From contig KN805386.1 in the NCBI GenBank assembly GCA_000818945.1, forward strand, positions 124,425 to 188,424: 64,000 bases of DNA, in the 5' to 3' direction. The DNA comes from Schizochytrium sp. CCTCC M209059. Lineage: Eukaryota > Sar > Bigyra > Thraustochytrida > Thraustochytriidae. Below the pieces are notes generated by a model that did no database searches, had not been told where the DNA came from, and saw only the letters and a list, made by a program, of their open reading frames with translations. Position numbers and translations under genes: made by a program. Of this stretch, positions 1-10,367 are shown one piece after another (position 1 is the stretch's first letter; each line of letters opens with the position of its first letter).

Positions 1-40
1 CCAAAAAAACAAAACAAATAAGCCATTTAGCCTGAGGTAT

Positions 41-84
<44 letters not shown>
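41..84. repeat. (CTTG)n tetranucleotide microsatellite
   Basis: About eleven uninterrupted copies of a CTTG unit. The same motif recurs at 16742-16970 and 19721-19800, and shorter runs occur elsewhere, so it is a characteristic simple repeat of this genome. Confidence 0.95.
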
Positions 85-350
85 CTGCCACGTGATTTCC
101 TTGGAAATATAGATCAAAACACTTGGTGATCAAGGGAGGCGTTTTACAAATGGGCAAGAAAAAATTACAAGGAGAATGGCGCTCATGACTGCTTGCTTAC
201 TGATTTACTCTCTCGCTTGTGTGCTTGCCACGTGCTTTCTCCGAAAACAAAAAATTATGACGAGATCAAGAGAGATGATTCTGTTTGACGTTATACAAAT
301 GTAAAAAATAATAGAGAAAGGAAAATGGCGGTTGGCTCTTGTGACTGCTT
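83..350. repeat. Imperfect direct duplication of about 145 bp
   Basis: Two diverged copies (about 83-195 and 225-350) each begin with a CCACGTG palindrome, pass through an A-rich middle that contains a tacaaatg string and end near gaaaatggcg followed by tgactgc. It lies just 3' of the protease gene. No coding is seen. The CACGTG could be an E-box, but nothing else supports a regulatory role. Confidence 0.5.
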
Positions 351-352
351 TT

Positions 353-1660
353 TCATTGCACATTTTGATCACCCGCCAGCGCAACACTATAGACGAGGTC
401 ATTGATGCCACACTTTGCCTCACGAATGCGGAAGAAACCATCCTCGCCAAACTTTGGGCCCCATGAATTCTTGACGCGAAACCAGCCGGGCCCGTGGCCA
501 GTAATGAGCACCGCATGATTCTTGACAGACTTGCTGCACAGCCACGGATTCGCCACGCCGCGCCTGTAGAATTGCAGCATGGTCGCGTCCATGAGTGCTG
601 TTGCGGGCCCAGTCCTTGCAATCTGCGCAGTCTGTTCACCAACATCGGTGGAAAGACGTGTCCATGACGATGGTACCCCGAGGCGGTTAGCGCGAACCCA
701 ACCTCTGTCCTCGCAAATGGGTCGATTCGTGCCCTGGCCTTGCGTTGAGCTTGCGTTACAGTAAAGGTCGCCATGGTCGCCGCAGCCGTTCTTTGAGTAC
801 CCTCGGGCCATGCAGGGGAAACATTTGGGCATGAGCGTTTTAGCGTCGAGTTCTCCAGCGCAATAAGGAAAGGTGTCTTCGGCGACGAAACCGCCTTGAT
901 CTTTCCAAAAGGAGAATACGAGATGCGGCCAGCCGCCAAATTCCCCACAATCTGCAATCGTTCGCTCGGAGGTCTCTTCTTGGCCTTCATCGCACTCGAT
1001 GACGTGTTCGACGCTGACCACGGCGCCCTGCACTCCTTGGTGAATCGCTAGTTGCCCCTCGACCGCTCCAGCAGCTGCAAAAGCATAGCATGTTCCGATG
1101 CTACCTTGAGATCGAATTGGGGATACAGCGCCCTTATCGTTCCAGTCAAAGACCATGTCTGAAGCCTCAGTGACCTCTTGCAGAGATGCCTGTGATACAG
1201 ACCCCAGGTGCGAGGTGTCGATCTCGGTCATGAGGACTTTTTCCTGGAACTCTTGCGGAGTCATGTCGCCAAACGGGCTATGATCGACAGAGTACTCTGC
1301 TGTATCCAATTCGTCATCCTTTTCATCGCTTCCCTCCTTTGCCATGGCGTTTATCTCTGCCCGAAGCGCTTCGACGTGTTGCAAATTCTCTGAAAAGCTT
1401 TGGACATGTTTGCAGGTCACGACCTCGTGTGCCCGACCGACACGGCGTCGGAAAGCCACGAAGCGCTCTGCAAGCGCCAGGTCCTCCGTGCATTCGATCG
1501 CTGTCCTCTCGAGCAGCGTTTGCGCTCGCAAAGAGACCACCTCAGCTCGCGTGTCGCCGGTGAGGACCGTCAAGATAAGGAGTGCCATCGCCATTCCAAC
1601 TGCCTGAAAAGTGACCGGCGCAGACCTCGCGGGCTCGCGACCGCGGCGATGGAGGTGCAT
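353..1660 (-). CDS. Papain-family (C1A) cysteine protease precursor, cathepsin-like
   Basis: A 435-residue single-exon protein. A hydrophobic stretch at about residues 20-35 reads as a signal peptide or anchor. Residues about 60-145 look like an I29 inhibitor propeptide (a GDMTPQEF motif resembling FADLTPEEF), with an acidic insert at about 107-122. The mature domain starts near 170. The papain catalytic set is complete: oxyanion Gln185 and nucleophile Cys191 in SQGSIGTCYAF, His382 in NHAVLITGHG and Asn398 in VKNSWG. The active-site motif departs from the usual QGxCGSCWAF: the first Cys is Ile and Trp is Tyr, so the canonical disulfide near the active site is probably lost. CGEFGGWP corresponds to the S2-pocket GCxGG element. 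It is likely a vacuolar or secreted endopeptidase. The start is the first ATG of the open frame. Confidence 0.9.
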   Translation of the reverse strand: MHLHRRGREPARSAPVTFQAVGMAMALLILTVLTGDTRAEVVSLRAQTLLERTAIECTEDLALAERFVAFRRRVGRAHEVVTCKHVQSFSENLQHVEALRAEINAMAKEGSDEKDDELDTAEYSVDHSPFGDMTPQEFQEKVLMTEIDTSHLGSVSQASLQEVTEASDMVFDWNDKGAVSPIRSQGSIGTCYAFAAAGAVEGQLAIHQGVQGAVVSVEHVIECDEGQEETSERTIADCGEFGGWPHLVFSFWKDQGGFVAEDTFPYCAGELDAKTLMPKCFPCMARGYSKNGCGDHGDLYCNASSTQGQGTNRPICEDRGWVRANRLGVPSSWTRLSTDVGEQTAQIARTGPATALMDATMLQFYRRGVANPWLCSKSVKNHAVLITGHGPGWFRVKNSWGPKFGEDGFFRIREAKCGINDLVYSVALAGDQNVQ

Positions 1661-2014
1661 GGTTAGCGTCGCGCCCGGAAAAAGTGGCAGACTCTTTCTC
1701 TGTCTCGCTCGCTCTTTACAGCTCTGGCGCGCGCGCGCACACTCACAGACGCGCTTGTTCGTGCGCTCGCGCTCCGTAGTACGATTTGCGCGCAGCCAAA
1801 CAGCGAAATTTCTTTGAAGGCTATTTTATGGATCTGCGGCGGCGTCAACCAACTGCAAGGAAGAGAAAGTTGGGCGAGTCTACGTAGTATACACGTAGTA
1901 AGTAGCAAGCGCAAAAACGGAGGCACTGGAAGGAGTAGAAAAGAGTGCCAGAACTGATGGCAACTTGATTAAAGAAAAGGGGGGAAAAGGTATAGTCTTG
2001 TAACATCTTATTCA
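1661..2014. other. Spacer between the protease 5' end and the ARM-NEL 3' end
   Basis: About 350 bp. It holds the upstream region of the protease and the 3' untranslated region of the next minus-strand gene. I see no ORF or RNA gene. Confidence 0.6.
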
Positions 2015-5000
2015 TCAACTCTCCACGGCATCTGCGCGGCGGGCGGCATCATCGTCCTCATTGCCGTTCCCCGATACAACTTGGTCACGCTCGTCGTTTT
2101 CGTCGAGCTGTCCAAGCCCATGCGCGCCCAGATCTTCGCCCAGATCTTCGCCCTCCTCTTCGCCGCGAATGTTGCTGCGGCTGGAATGGCGCTTAAAGGG
2201 CGAGACAGACTTTGCGGACTTGAAGGAAAGCATGCTCCGGATGGATTTGCGGCGTGTGCATCGCCGCAAATTACTGCGCAAATCCTCCGTTGAGCGGTGC
2301 ACGCCGTAGAGGTCCATACCCGTGGCGACCCAATGCCGGAGCAGGTCCTTGAGGCTCCACACGGGTCTCTTGCCGGGATAGTCCGGGTCGAGAAGGCGAA
2401 TCGGATCTTCCACGGGCTCTCCAAAGAGGTTCGTGAGGCTGTCGCGCAAGCTATTGCGCGAAAGCTCTTCTTGATCAAGCTCGGCCCAGTTCGTTTCGTC
2501 AGCAAACTCGCGGCGCTCCTCGCGGACCCATTCTGGCCAGGCAGAGAGCCATACCTCAAAGGCCTCATCGTCAACTTCCTTGCAGGCAGAGCGTGCTGCC
2601 TCAAAGTCTGCTTTATCGATCTGCACATAGGTGGAGTAGATCATGTCCTGCGCGGATACAGGGAGATCGAGGTCCTCGCGCAATTCAATTTCGAAGCGCA
2701 GGTACACGCAGACATCGTCCACACCACCATTGCGCTTGACAAGCTTGTTGATCACGCGCCGCACGTGCTCGTGCACAATGTCGAGGTTCATAACACCACG
2801 ACCAATCTTGCGAAGCTCCTCCTTGTTGCCGCGGGCATGCGCAACGCGGCTGACGAGCGAGATTTGATTGAGCGCCCAGATGGGCTTGTCGCCACACGTG
2901 TCGACAGAGTCGACCATGCGGGCAATAATTTCCTCCCGCGCAAACTCGTCGGAGCACAGCGTTTCAAGGCCCTCCATGACGCGACGCGCGAGTCCGGTCT
3001 GCATGCTCGTGTTTTGAAACTCTTGGGAGATCCGCAACTTGGAGAGAAAGACGAGGACACCTCGAACATTGTCTGCAGACACGTATGGGTCGACAAGAAG
3101 GTCGTCAAAGTACTCTTCGCTCTCCTCGTCGACGCCCTCGTTCGCCTTGTCGCGCCAAAAGGTCACGGCCTCGCCAAGGCTGTTGAAGCTATCGCTCAGC
3201 GAGTAGCCGCCAAAGTTGAACATCTGGCTTCGCTGCTCGAGATTGACCCAATTATCATTGCTCATTCCAAAGTGCTCGCGGAGGATTTCCTGAGCCAGCT
3301 GTGTAACAGAAGCGCTCAACTCGCTTCCACAAGCGCTCTGGTCGAGCACCTCAACACCATCGCTCTCGCGGAGACGCCTCTTGGCGTCCTCGTACGCTGA
3401 CTGGGCGGCCTCATCCTCGCTATTTTGTGCATGCTCGCGCAGCGTGCGAAAAATTTCCACAATACCCTCGGCACAGAGAATGGAATCGGGCGCGTTCTCA
3501 CGGGCGGCGAGCACAGGGACAAAGGCCTCAATGCAACCGTCGTCGATACACCTTTGGACGTGCTCATGTGTACCGCCCGCGAGCGCATTGCGCACGCACC
3601 AAAGCGCTTCCGTCTTGAGAGGCGCATAGACTTCATCGGACCTGAGCACGTCGATAATGTATTTCATGGCGTCGAGGTCGAGAATGTAGCTGATCTGTTC
3701 CTCATTGCCAGCGAGAATGTTGGATAAGAGCCAGAGCGACTCCTTGTACAGAGGGATGCCCTCGTCGCCAGGAGCTGCGGACGGGGCCTTGGTGACAAAT
3801 TCGAGAATGGTGGGGACGGCGCCTATATCAACGACAGCCTGGGTCAGGTCATCGGGGCCCGCCACCACGTTACCAAGTAAACGCAGCGAAGACATGTAGA
3901 TACGCAGGTTTGGATTCTCGAGCAGCGCGGAGGCTTCAGCAAGAATTTGGTCGTTCTGAATGACATACCTGATTTCTTCATCCGCGCCGTCACAGAGATT
4001 TGCGAGAATGGACATGGCGTGTCCAAGTGCGCGAGTCGACGATGGGCTGGCCTCGGCAATGTGACCTGTCATGCCAAGAGCGCGCTGGTGAAAATCGTTA
4101 CAAAATGCAATGTCCTCCTCGTCGAGCTCGGGCGTCCGTCGGTCCTCGAGTTCGTGAAGCGCCTTAAGCTTGGATGCCAACGGCTGCACGAATTCCTTGG
4201 CTGCACCGAAATCTAGAAAGGTACGAACACAGCAAATGAAATCGGCAAGGTGCATGCAGGGCGCAAAGAGGGTTCCGCGCGTCTCGTCATCTGCGACGTC
4301 GAGGCCTTCGATAAAGCCAATGAGCTCCGAGACGAGTCCGCTGGGGAGAATAATCTCATCGCGCATGGCGCGCGCATTGGAGGCGCGTGACATGATGTAG
4401 GCCAATGCCGAAGCGACGACACCGCTGGCTGCGGGGCGAAAGGGCGAACGTTTTCCACCCTGTGTTGCCTTGATGGTCGCTTGAAAGGCTGATACAAGTT
4501 TGCTGAGAACTTCACGGCCATTATCCATCGTGATGGAGCCTTGTAAACCAGAATCGAGGCGAACAACAAGCATGCTTGCTGCGACGATGAATCGCAGGTG
4601 CTCGTCGTTGCTGGGACGCGCGTTGTTCATTGCTTCGCGAAGCACGGCCGTCAGGGCTTGCTTGCCTTCCGGGCGGCTGTCGAGCGCTTCGTCCGATGCG
4701 GCGACGATGCCGAGCATCCACGTCGCGAGATCGGCCTGCTTGGTGAACTGGTGCTCTTTGACGTCGTCCGCAAAGGCCTTGAGATCCTCGCAGTATCTTC
4801 CAATGCGGTCGCGATCGCGCTTGGTCTCGGCCGTTTTGGGCCAGACATTGGTGGGAAGCTTGCTTTGTCTACGCTTCATGGGCGCCTGCGCGACGATGGT
4901 GCCGCGTGTGCTCCCGTCGCGCGTGTAAAAGGACCGATCCGAGTCGCCACTATCATGCTCTTCGTCGTCTTCGTCGGCCTCGGACGCAAGGTTTGCAGCG

Positions 5001-5374
5001 TCGTCCTCTGCGTCATTCCCCTCGCCGCCGGTGACCCATGGTCCGAAGAGGCTCGAGAGGGTTGCGGCAAAGTACGATCCCGCCTGCGAGGGCCGCTTCA
5101 CGCCCGAGCCCCTCGCCGCACGCCAGGGCGCTCCGTTTTCCACGGCGTCGTTTTCCGCCTCGTCCTCCTCGTCCTCCTCCCCGTCCTCCTCCTCCAGCCT
5201 CTGCGTCTGCACGTGCGCGCCCGAGCGTCTTTGCGCGTCTCGTGCGCGCCTCATGGTCGGCGTCTCCTCGTCGGCCGCGGCGTCGTCCTCGCCCTCCTCC
5301 TCGCGCCGCGCCGTGCACCTGCGCAGCAGCCGGAGCGCGATGTTCTCCTCCTCCTCGCCGCCCGCCGCGCTCAT
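2015..5374 (-). CDS. Importin-alpha-like ARM-repeat protein with a C-terminal NEL-type E3 ubiquitin ligase domain
   Basis: A single-exon protein of 1119 residues. Residues 1-165 are acidic and disordered. Residues about 200-650 are armadillo repeats; phrases such as LWLLSNILAG (547-556) and LWCVRNALAGGTHEHV (591-606) match the importin-alpha repeat pattern. Residues about 735-957 (DNA about 2504-3172) match the bacterial NEL (novel E3 ligase) domain of IpaH/SspH-type effectors: TCGDK carrying the C-x-D catalytic motif (Cys827, Asp829), LRKIGRGVMNLD (854-865), VYLRFEIELREDLDLP (890-905) and VWLSAWPEW (941-949). By family knowledge, the Cys would form a ubiquitin thioester and the ARM part, in place of the bacterial LRRs, could bind the substrate. 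Residues 985-1037 faintly resemble a U-box. The tail is basic, then acidic. The assignment rests on motif reading, not a profile search. Confidence 0.8.
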   Translation of the reverse strand: MSAAGGEEEENIALRLLRRCTARREEEGEDDAAADEETPTMRRARDAQRRSGAHVQTQRLEEEDGEEDEEDEAENDAVENGAPWRAARGSGVKRPSQAGSYFAATLSSLFGPWVTGGEGNDAEDDAANLASEADEDDEEHDSGDSDRSFYTRDGSTRGTIVAQAPMKRRQSKLPTNVWPKTAETKRDRDRIGRYCEDLKAFADDVKEHQFTKQADLATWMLGIVAASDEALDSRPEGKQALTAVLREAMNNARPSNDEHLRFIVAASMLVVRLDSGLQGSITMDNGREVLSKLVSAFQATIKATQGGKRSPFRPAASGVVASALAYIMSRASNARAMRDEIILPSGLVSELIGFIEGLDVADDETRGTLFAPCMHLADFICCVRTFLDFGAAKEFVQPLASKLKALHELEDRRTPELDEEDIAFCNDFHQRALGMTGHIAEASPSSTRALGHAMSILANLCDGADEEIRYVIQNDQILAEASALLENPNLRIYMSSLRLLGNVVAGPDDLTQAVVDIGAVPTILEFVTKAPSAAPGDEGIPLYKESLWLLSNILAGNEEQISYILDLDAMKYIIDVLRSDEVYAPLKTEALWCVRNALAGGTHEHVQRCIDDGCIEAFVPVLAARENAPDSILCAEGIVEIFRTLREHAQNSEDEAAQSAYEDAKRRLRESDGVEVLDQSACGSELSASVTQLAQEILREHFGMSNDNWVNLEQRSQMFNFGGYSLSDSFNSLGEAVTFWRDKANEGVDEESEEYFDDLLVDPYVSADNVRGVLVFLSKLRISQEFQNTSMQTGLARRVMEGLETLCSDEFAREEIIARMVDSVDTCGDKPIWALNQISLVSRVAHARGNKEELRKIGRGVMNLDIVHEHVRRVINKLVKRNGGVDDVCVYLRFEIELREDLDLPVSAQDMIYSTYVQIDKADFEAARSACKEVDDEAFEVWLSAWPEWVREERREFADETNWAELDQEELSRNSLRDSLTNLFGEPVEDPIRLLDPDYPGKRPVWSLKDLLRHWVATGMDLYGVHRSTEDLRSNLRRCTRRKSIRSMLSFKSAKSVSPFKRHSSRSNIRGEEEGEDLGEDLGAHGLGQLDENDERDQVVSGNGNEDDDAARRADAVES

Positions 5375-6646
5375 CCTCGCGCCCTCGCCCTCGCTCGCCG
5401 CGCCGCTCTCCGCGTCCTCAATCGCGCTCTGCCGCCGCCTCTCAAAGTCCCTTTCTCCCCCTCTCTTTCAAGGCCTCCCTCGACCCTCTTTTCCCGTTTT
5501 CCCCGTGAGCGAGTGTGTGCGTGTGTTTGGTGTGACCGCTGCACGCGCCGCAACTGCGCTATCCGCGCGCCGCAACACCGCTATCCGCGCGCCGCAACAC
5601 CGCTATCCGCGCCCCGCAAGTCGCCCGAATACCTCTCCAAGTGCGCTATTTGCGGGCGCCCCGCGCCGTTCACGCGCTCGTGCCGCCGCTCGCGCCGCTG
5701 CCGCGGAGACCGCTCGCGGCCGCAGCCCTGGCGCGTGTTGCCCTGGCGCGTGTTGCCCTGCCGCGGGCGCGGGCGTTGGCGGCCGCAGGCCTCGAGCTCT
5801 GGCGCAGCGGAGCCCGGCGGCGTCGCGGGAGGGCGCGCGCGGGGTAAGCGAAAGAGTGAATGGCGCGGCGTGTGCACGTGCCGCGCGGCGACAGAGACTC
5901 CGCACTGCACGCGCGCGAGGGCCGAGCAGCGCAGAACACGGACCTTGGCCCTGCCGACCTCGGCCCTGCCGACAACGCCGCTGCCGACAACGCCGGTTCC
6001 GGCGGCGCCGTCTTGCGGAAATGCAGATGCGGCGGCCTTGCGTGCGGGGCGCTGGATGCAGTGCTCTCAGTCAGTCAGTACCTTCGACGCGCTGGCCCGC
6101 CCTGAGCTACTAACGGTAAGGCGCGGGACCGGCGACTTCGTCTTGGACGTGCAGGAGCTTCGGGACTCGATGCAGGTGTTTGACGCGGGCTAGCGTGAAG
6201 GGCGGGGATGGGGTGCCAGCTAGCTCGCTAGCTCACTAGCTCACTAGCTACGGCTGGAAGGGGATGCGACTTGAACAACCAGCGAGGGAGACTCGAGAAT
6301 GGTGTGCTGTTTGGTGCGCGTGCAGGAGGTGCGGATTCCTCCAAAAGGGACGCGTCCTCGAGACGGACAAACACAGTTACACCTCGGCACGGGATGGTAC
6401 GTACGAAGCAGACCTTGCTTCGCCATGGTGTAGTACCTCGACATGTGATGTCATTGTCAGAATCGAGCACAGCGTGAGCACGAAGCTTCTTCTGTCTCAA
6501 GTCTTAATGTGGGTCGACTTTTTTTGTTAATTTCTGGACTTGGTCCTTCGATTTGACCGTCAACGGATGTTCTTTCGGTTTTTGATGTCAAGTGCCCGAG
6601 TAGATACGACAATATCGTGCATAGCTGCTGCAGCGAGCCAGTAAAG
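5375..6646. other. GC-rich spacer upstream of the ARM-NEL gene
   Basis: About 1.3 kb, strongly GC-rich near the gene. A roughly 21-bp unit (cgccgcaacaccgctatccg) is repeated about three times at 5561-5625, a ctgccgac motif repeats at about 5950-5990, and a CTAGCT-rich palindromic stretch sits at about 6218-6250. It is probably promoter and 5' UTR of the minus-strand gene. ORFs here have arginine/alanine-rich, GC-driven composition and are not convincing. Confidence 0.5.
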
Positions 6647-7370
6647 TTACTCGGCTGCCAAATCGTGCTCCATGCCCAGCCGGGATTCCCAGATTTCAAC
6701 GATCCGTTCGAGCACAACGATAGCCTCAGCGCGCTTGAAAACACCCAGATCCATCAGAGCTTGGCCTTTGGCAAGCCAGGCATAAGCAAAACGTGGAATT
6801 GCGTCATGTGACGGAAGAGTGCTTCGAAGGAAGGACTTTCAACGCATCTTGAGCATGATCGAAAGCCTTCGCAGATTGCTCGCGGTGCGAATACGTAAGC
6901 GACATCCAGTATTGCGCCACAGCCACCAACTCATGCTTTGGCCCGCATTTTGGTTTCTTCTAATCGCGAGAACCTTTGCGGGAAGACCTAGCGCTGCGTC
7001 GTAATGACCTTGGGGTTCGAAAACGCTGGCGATGCAAGCCATCATCGTCGCCGTGGACGGGTGATCTGGGCCCAGCTTCTTCTTTCTAATCTCAAGCATC
7101 TCTTGGTATATTTTGAGTGCTTCGTCATCGAAACCCTGCGATTTAAACACGCTGGCGATAGTGTGCATAGTGTTCGCTACTTCAAAGTGATGTGATCCGA
7201 ACTTCTTCTTCTCAATCTCAAGAACCTCTTGGTACATTTTGAGGGCTTTGTCATAGAAAGTTAAGCACGCTGGCGATGCTGTACATCGTCACAGAACCTT
7301 TCTCAAGCTTGACATGCTCGGCGAGTATTTTTTTCCCAAGTGACCTTCTCCTTGGTGTGCTCGAGAAAAG
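6647..7370 (-). pseudogene. Frameshifted TPR (kinesin-light-chain-like) gene remnant
   Basis: Reading the minus strand, TPR sequence continues through four frames. About 7370-7265 holds a repeat fragment ending in SIASVLNF. At 7237-6960 are clear KLC-type repeats (YQEVLEIEKKKFG, YQEMLEIRKKKLG, IASVF). From about 6960 a different frame continues with KCGPKHELVAVAQYW. From about 6810 a third shift gives FAYAWLAKGQALMDLG and ends at a TAA at 6647-6649. Each frame ends in a stop just past the join, so at least three frameshifts are needed. Intact KLC-type TPR proteins are scaffolds for protein binding. Very short introns are an alternative, but I see no splice sites at the joins. Confidence 0.65.
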
Positions 7371-7586
7371 GAAGCAATCGCATCAGAGATCAAGACGTCT
7401 GCGCAGAAATTTTGGTCGATGACTAAAACTGTTATGGCAGCGAAAAGCTAAGCTTAGGATGGCAAAGGTGTCGATATCATTGTCGGAAAGTTGGCCAGGA
7501 CGACACCCTTTGTCTTTGAATTTTGTTTTGTGTATGTACAAAGATGAGACCCATGATTCCCTGAGGTCGAGAAAGCCTCGTGAGCA

Positions 7587-10335
7587 TCAAGGGGCAAGAA
7601 TGATGCGGCCGCTAACGGAGCGCTGCAGCTGGTGGTGGTGGCGTGTGTTGTTGTCATTGAAGAGAATGTGCCTGGAGCTAAACATTTCGGCCTCGCGCGT
7701 CCCGGTGCGTGTCGAGGCACGACGGCAAGGGCGCAGCAGGTAGGGGCCCAAAAGAGGAATATCCTGCGCAAGACGGTCGATTTGAGCGCGAGTCCGCGTC
7801 AGGCGTCTCTGCACCTCGCGCACGGGATCGAGGTCGTGGATTTTCTCTTCCTGCTCGACGATGTCGGAGACCCTGCTGACAAACTTGTCTGGCTTTTTCT
7901 GACTCATGACCGGGAGTCCATGACGCAGAGACAACGTGCGCGCTGTCTCTAGCTCTAGCAAGAGTTGGCTGGCGCCGGCAAAGAGCTCTTGAGCAGCCAT
8001 GAGTTTACGGTTCTGCACCGTTTGGTCGAATTTGACGTAGCCGTATTCGTATCGCAGTCGCAAGTCAACGAGGACCTCGTTGTCCTCGAGCGCTTTTGCA
8101 AGGGCGTCGATCGAGGCCGGAGTGACGTCGGCAAAGAGGAGCCTGAATACACGAAAACAATTACAAACAAGTTGTGTCAGTACATCAGTCCCGCATCCAG
8201 AAGAGTTGATCATGAAACAAACGTACGAAAGGTGTCGGAGAGAGCGGTTGTGCTCGAGGGCCATGGCCAGGGACAAGATTCCCGCATGGCCGATTTTGGC
8301 GCTGTCAAGGTTGAGAGACTGCAGCGAGGTATGGTGCCGGAGCACAGCTGCCAAAGCATGGGCACCATTGTCGCCAATCTGACAGCAGTACAGACTATGT
8401 GCATAATTCGGTTCGTTAGAAAAATGACGTGTTCGCAAGAATAACCAAAGGTTTGTCAAACGTACTTGAGCGTCCTCATGACTTGATTGCGTTGCAGCGC
8501 AGAGGCCAAGGTAGCGGCCCCGCTGTCTCCAAGGTCGTTCTCGTCAAGACTGCATAGCGCATGTTAGATCGCTCATGTCTTGTCAAAAAGAAAGAAAAGA
8601 AAAGAAAAGAAAAGGGGAGTTGCACTGTGCGCGCTTGGAACTTACTGGAGCACCCGAAGCGAAGGATGATGGCAGACAACTTCGGCCAGAGCAGAGGCTC
8701 CCTCATGATTGAAGTCATTGCGACCAAGACTGTGCGCATGCAAATCCGAGCAACAGAGAGTTAGAGTTTGTTCGAGAAAGCACGACGAAGAAAGAAGAAA
8801 CGTACTCGAGCGACTCCAAGGTCGCCGCGACGCGAAGGCCAAGCGCTAGAGCTTTGATGCCATCGTTGCCAATGCGATTATGGTCAAGGCTGTGTTTGCA
8901 TGTATGTTCATCATAAAGCATTGGTCAGTCAGTGTTCACGGATCACGAGTAACTGAAGAAGAAAACAGAAAAGGAGAAGCAAACATTTCACGTACCGAAG
9001 TTCACGGAGTGTGCGACGTTGCTGCAGGACGAGGCCCATGGCTTTGGCGCCTTCGTCGCCAATATTGTTGCTTGAAAGATCTATGCGCAGGAGAGAACGA
9101 TTGTGGTGGAGCGCATTGGCGAGAGCTTGGACGCCAACATCCCCGATGGAGTTGGAAGCAAGAGAAAGCGTTTCCAAGGTGTTTGTGCGCGTAAGAGCTG
9201 TGGCCAAGACCTCGGTTCCTTTGCGTCCTAGCGTGGTCTGGTTGAGTCTGGTTACGGTACAAGATGAGAACGGGGTCAGCCACTTGCGTTGACGTGGTCG
9301 CGAAGTTAGAGTTAGAAAACGTACTGAAGAACACGCAAGCCGGACTGCTTGACTGCGGCAGCAAGTGCCGTAATGGCAAAAAAGTTGACCTCGTTATGGG
9401 AAAGGTTGAGCTCGCGCAAGGTGTCGTTGCTGTGAAGGGCAGCGACGACGACAAAGAGACCCTCGGCGCCCATGCGAGTCTGTTCGAGGCTGTGTTCACG
9501 ATGATTTGGTGAGTTTTCGTGTTTGAGCCATGGAGTGCAATCAATGTGTTCACGTACTTGAGAGAGTGCAAGGTCTTGTTGGTCTGGAGCACAATGGCCA
9601 GAGCTCGTGCGCCGTCCTTGCCGACTTTGTTGGTGGATATGCTGAGCGTGAGCGTGGGAAGAGAGGCGAAGTAAAGTGAGTTTGCGGTTCCCCTCTTTAC
9701 TATTCGGTTTTTCGTCGTTGCCTTTTCTTTGGGCCAAGACTATCCATTTTGGACTTACTCCAGCTTGCGCAGACATTGGTTGCGCATGAGCATGGGAAGG
9801 AACCGAGCAAAGCCCGCTTCTTGAATACCATTTCGTGAGAGACTGTAGAGCGAACAAACATGTGCAGCGGCGCAAAATGTTAGTATCGGCAGGACACATT
9901 CTTGATGGGTGGATTGCAAGTTTTGGGTGGAAAAAAGAAAGAGTATGTAATGTGCCAACGTACTCAAGGTTCTCGAGAGGTCCATTCTCGTGCAAGGTTT
10001 TTTGGATGGCTTCAACGATACCGTCGTGCAGGTAGTTGTTGGAGAGGCTGCGATTAAAACCAAAATAGAAGGAATCCAAAACAAAGCAACGACGTGCCAT
10101 CGAAAAGGGTCAGTCCAATTGTCCGATTGTCCCTCTGCCACACATCTTAATGTCCCAACGAACGTACTTGAGTGAGCGAAGAGATTGGCTCTGCGCAAGG
10201 ATGCGAGCGATGGACGCGCATGCCTCTTGATTAAACTCATTGCTGGCAAGACTGGAACGAGATAATGACGCGCGTGTGTGTCAGTGTGAGATGGGACACC
10301 TTTCTCTCTCTCTCTCTCTTTTTCTTGTCGATTTT

Positions 10336-10367
<32 letters not shown>

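Noticed and set aside
2297..3400. A 367-residue plus-strand ORF opposite the ARM-NEL gene
   Set aside because: It is antisense to a well-supported coding region and has no recognisable domain; GC-rich codons keep the opposite frame open.
4598..6193. A 531-residue plus-strand ORF
   Set aside because: It is Arg/Leu/Ala-rich, overlaps the ARM-NEL N-terminus antisense, and its composition follows GC content.
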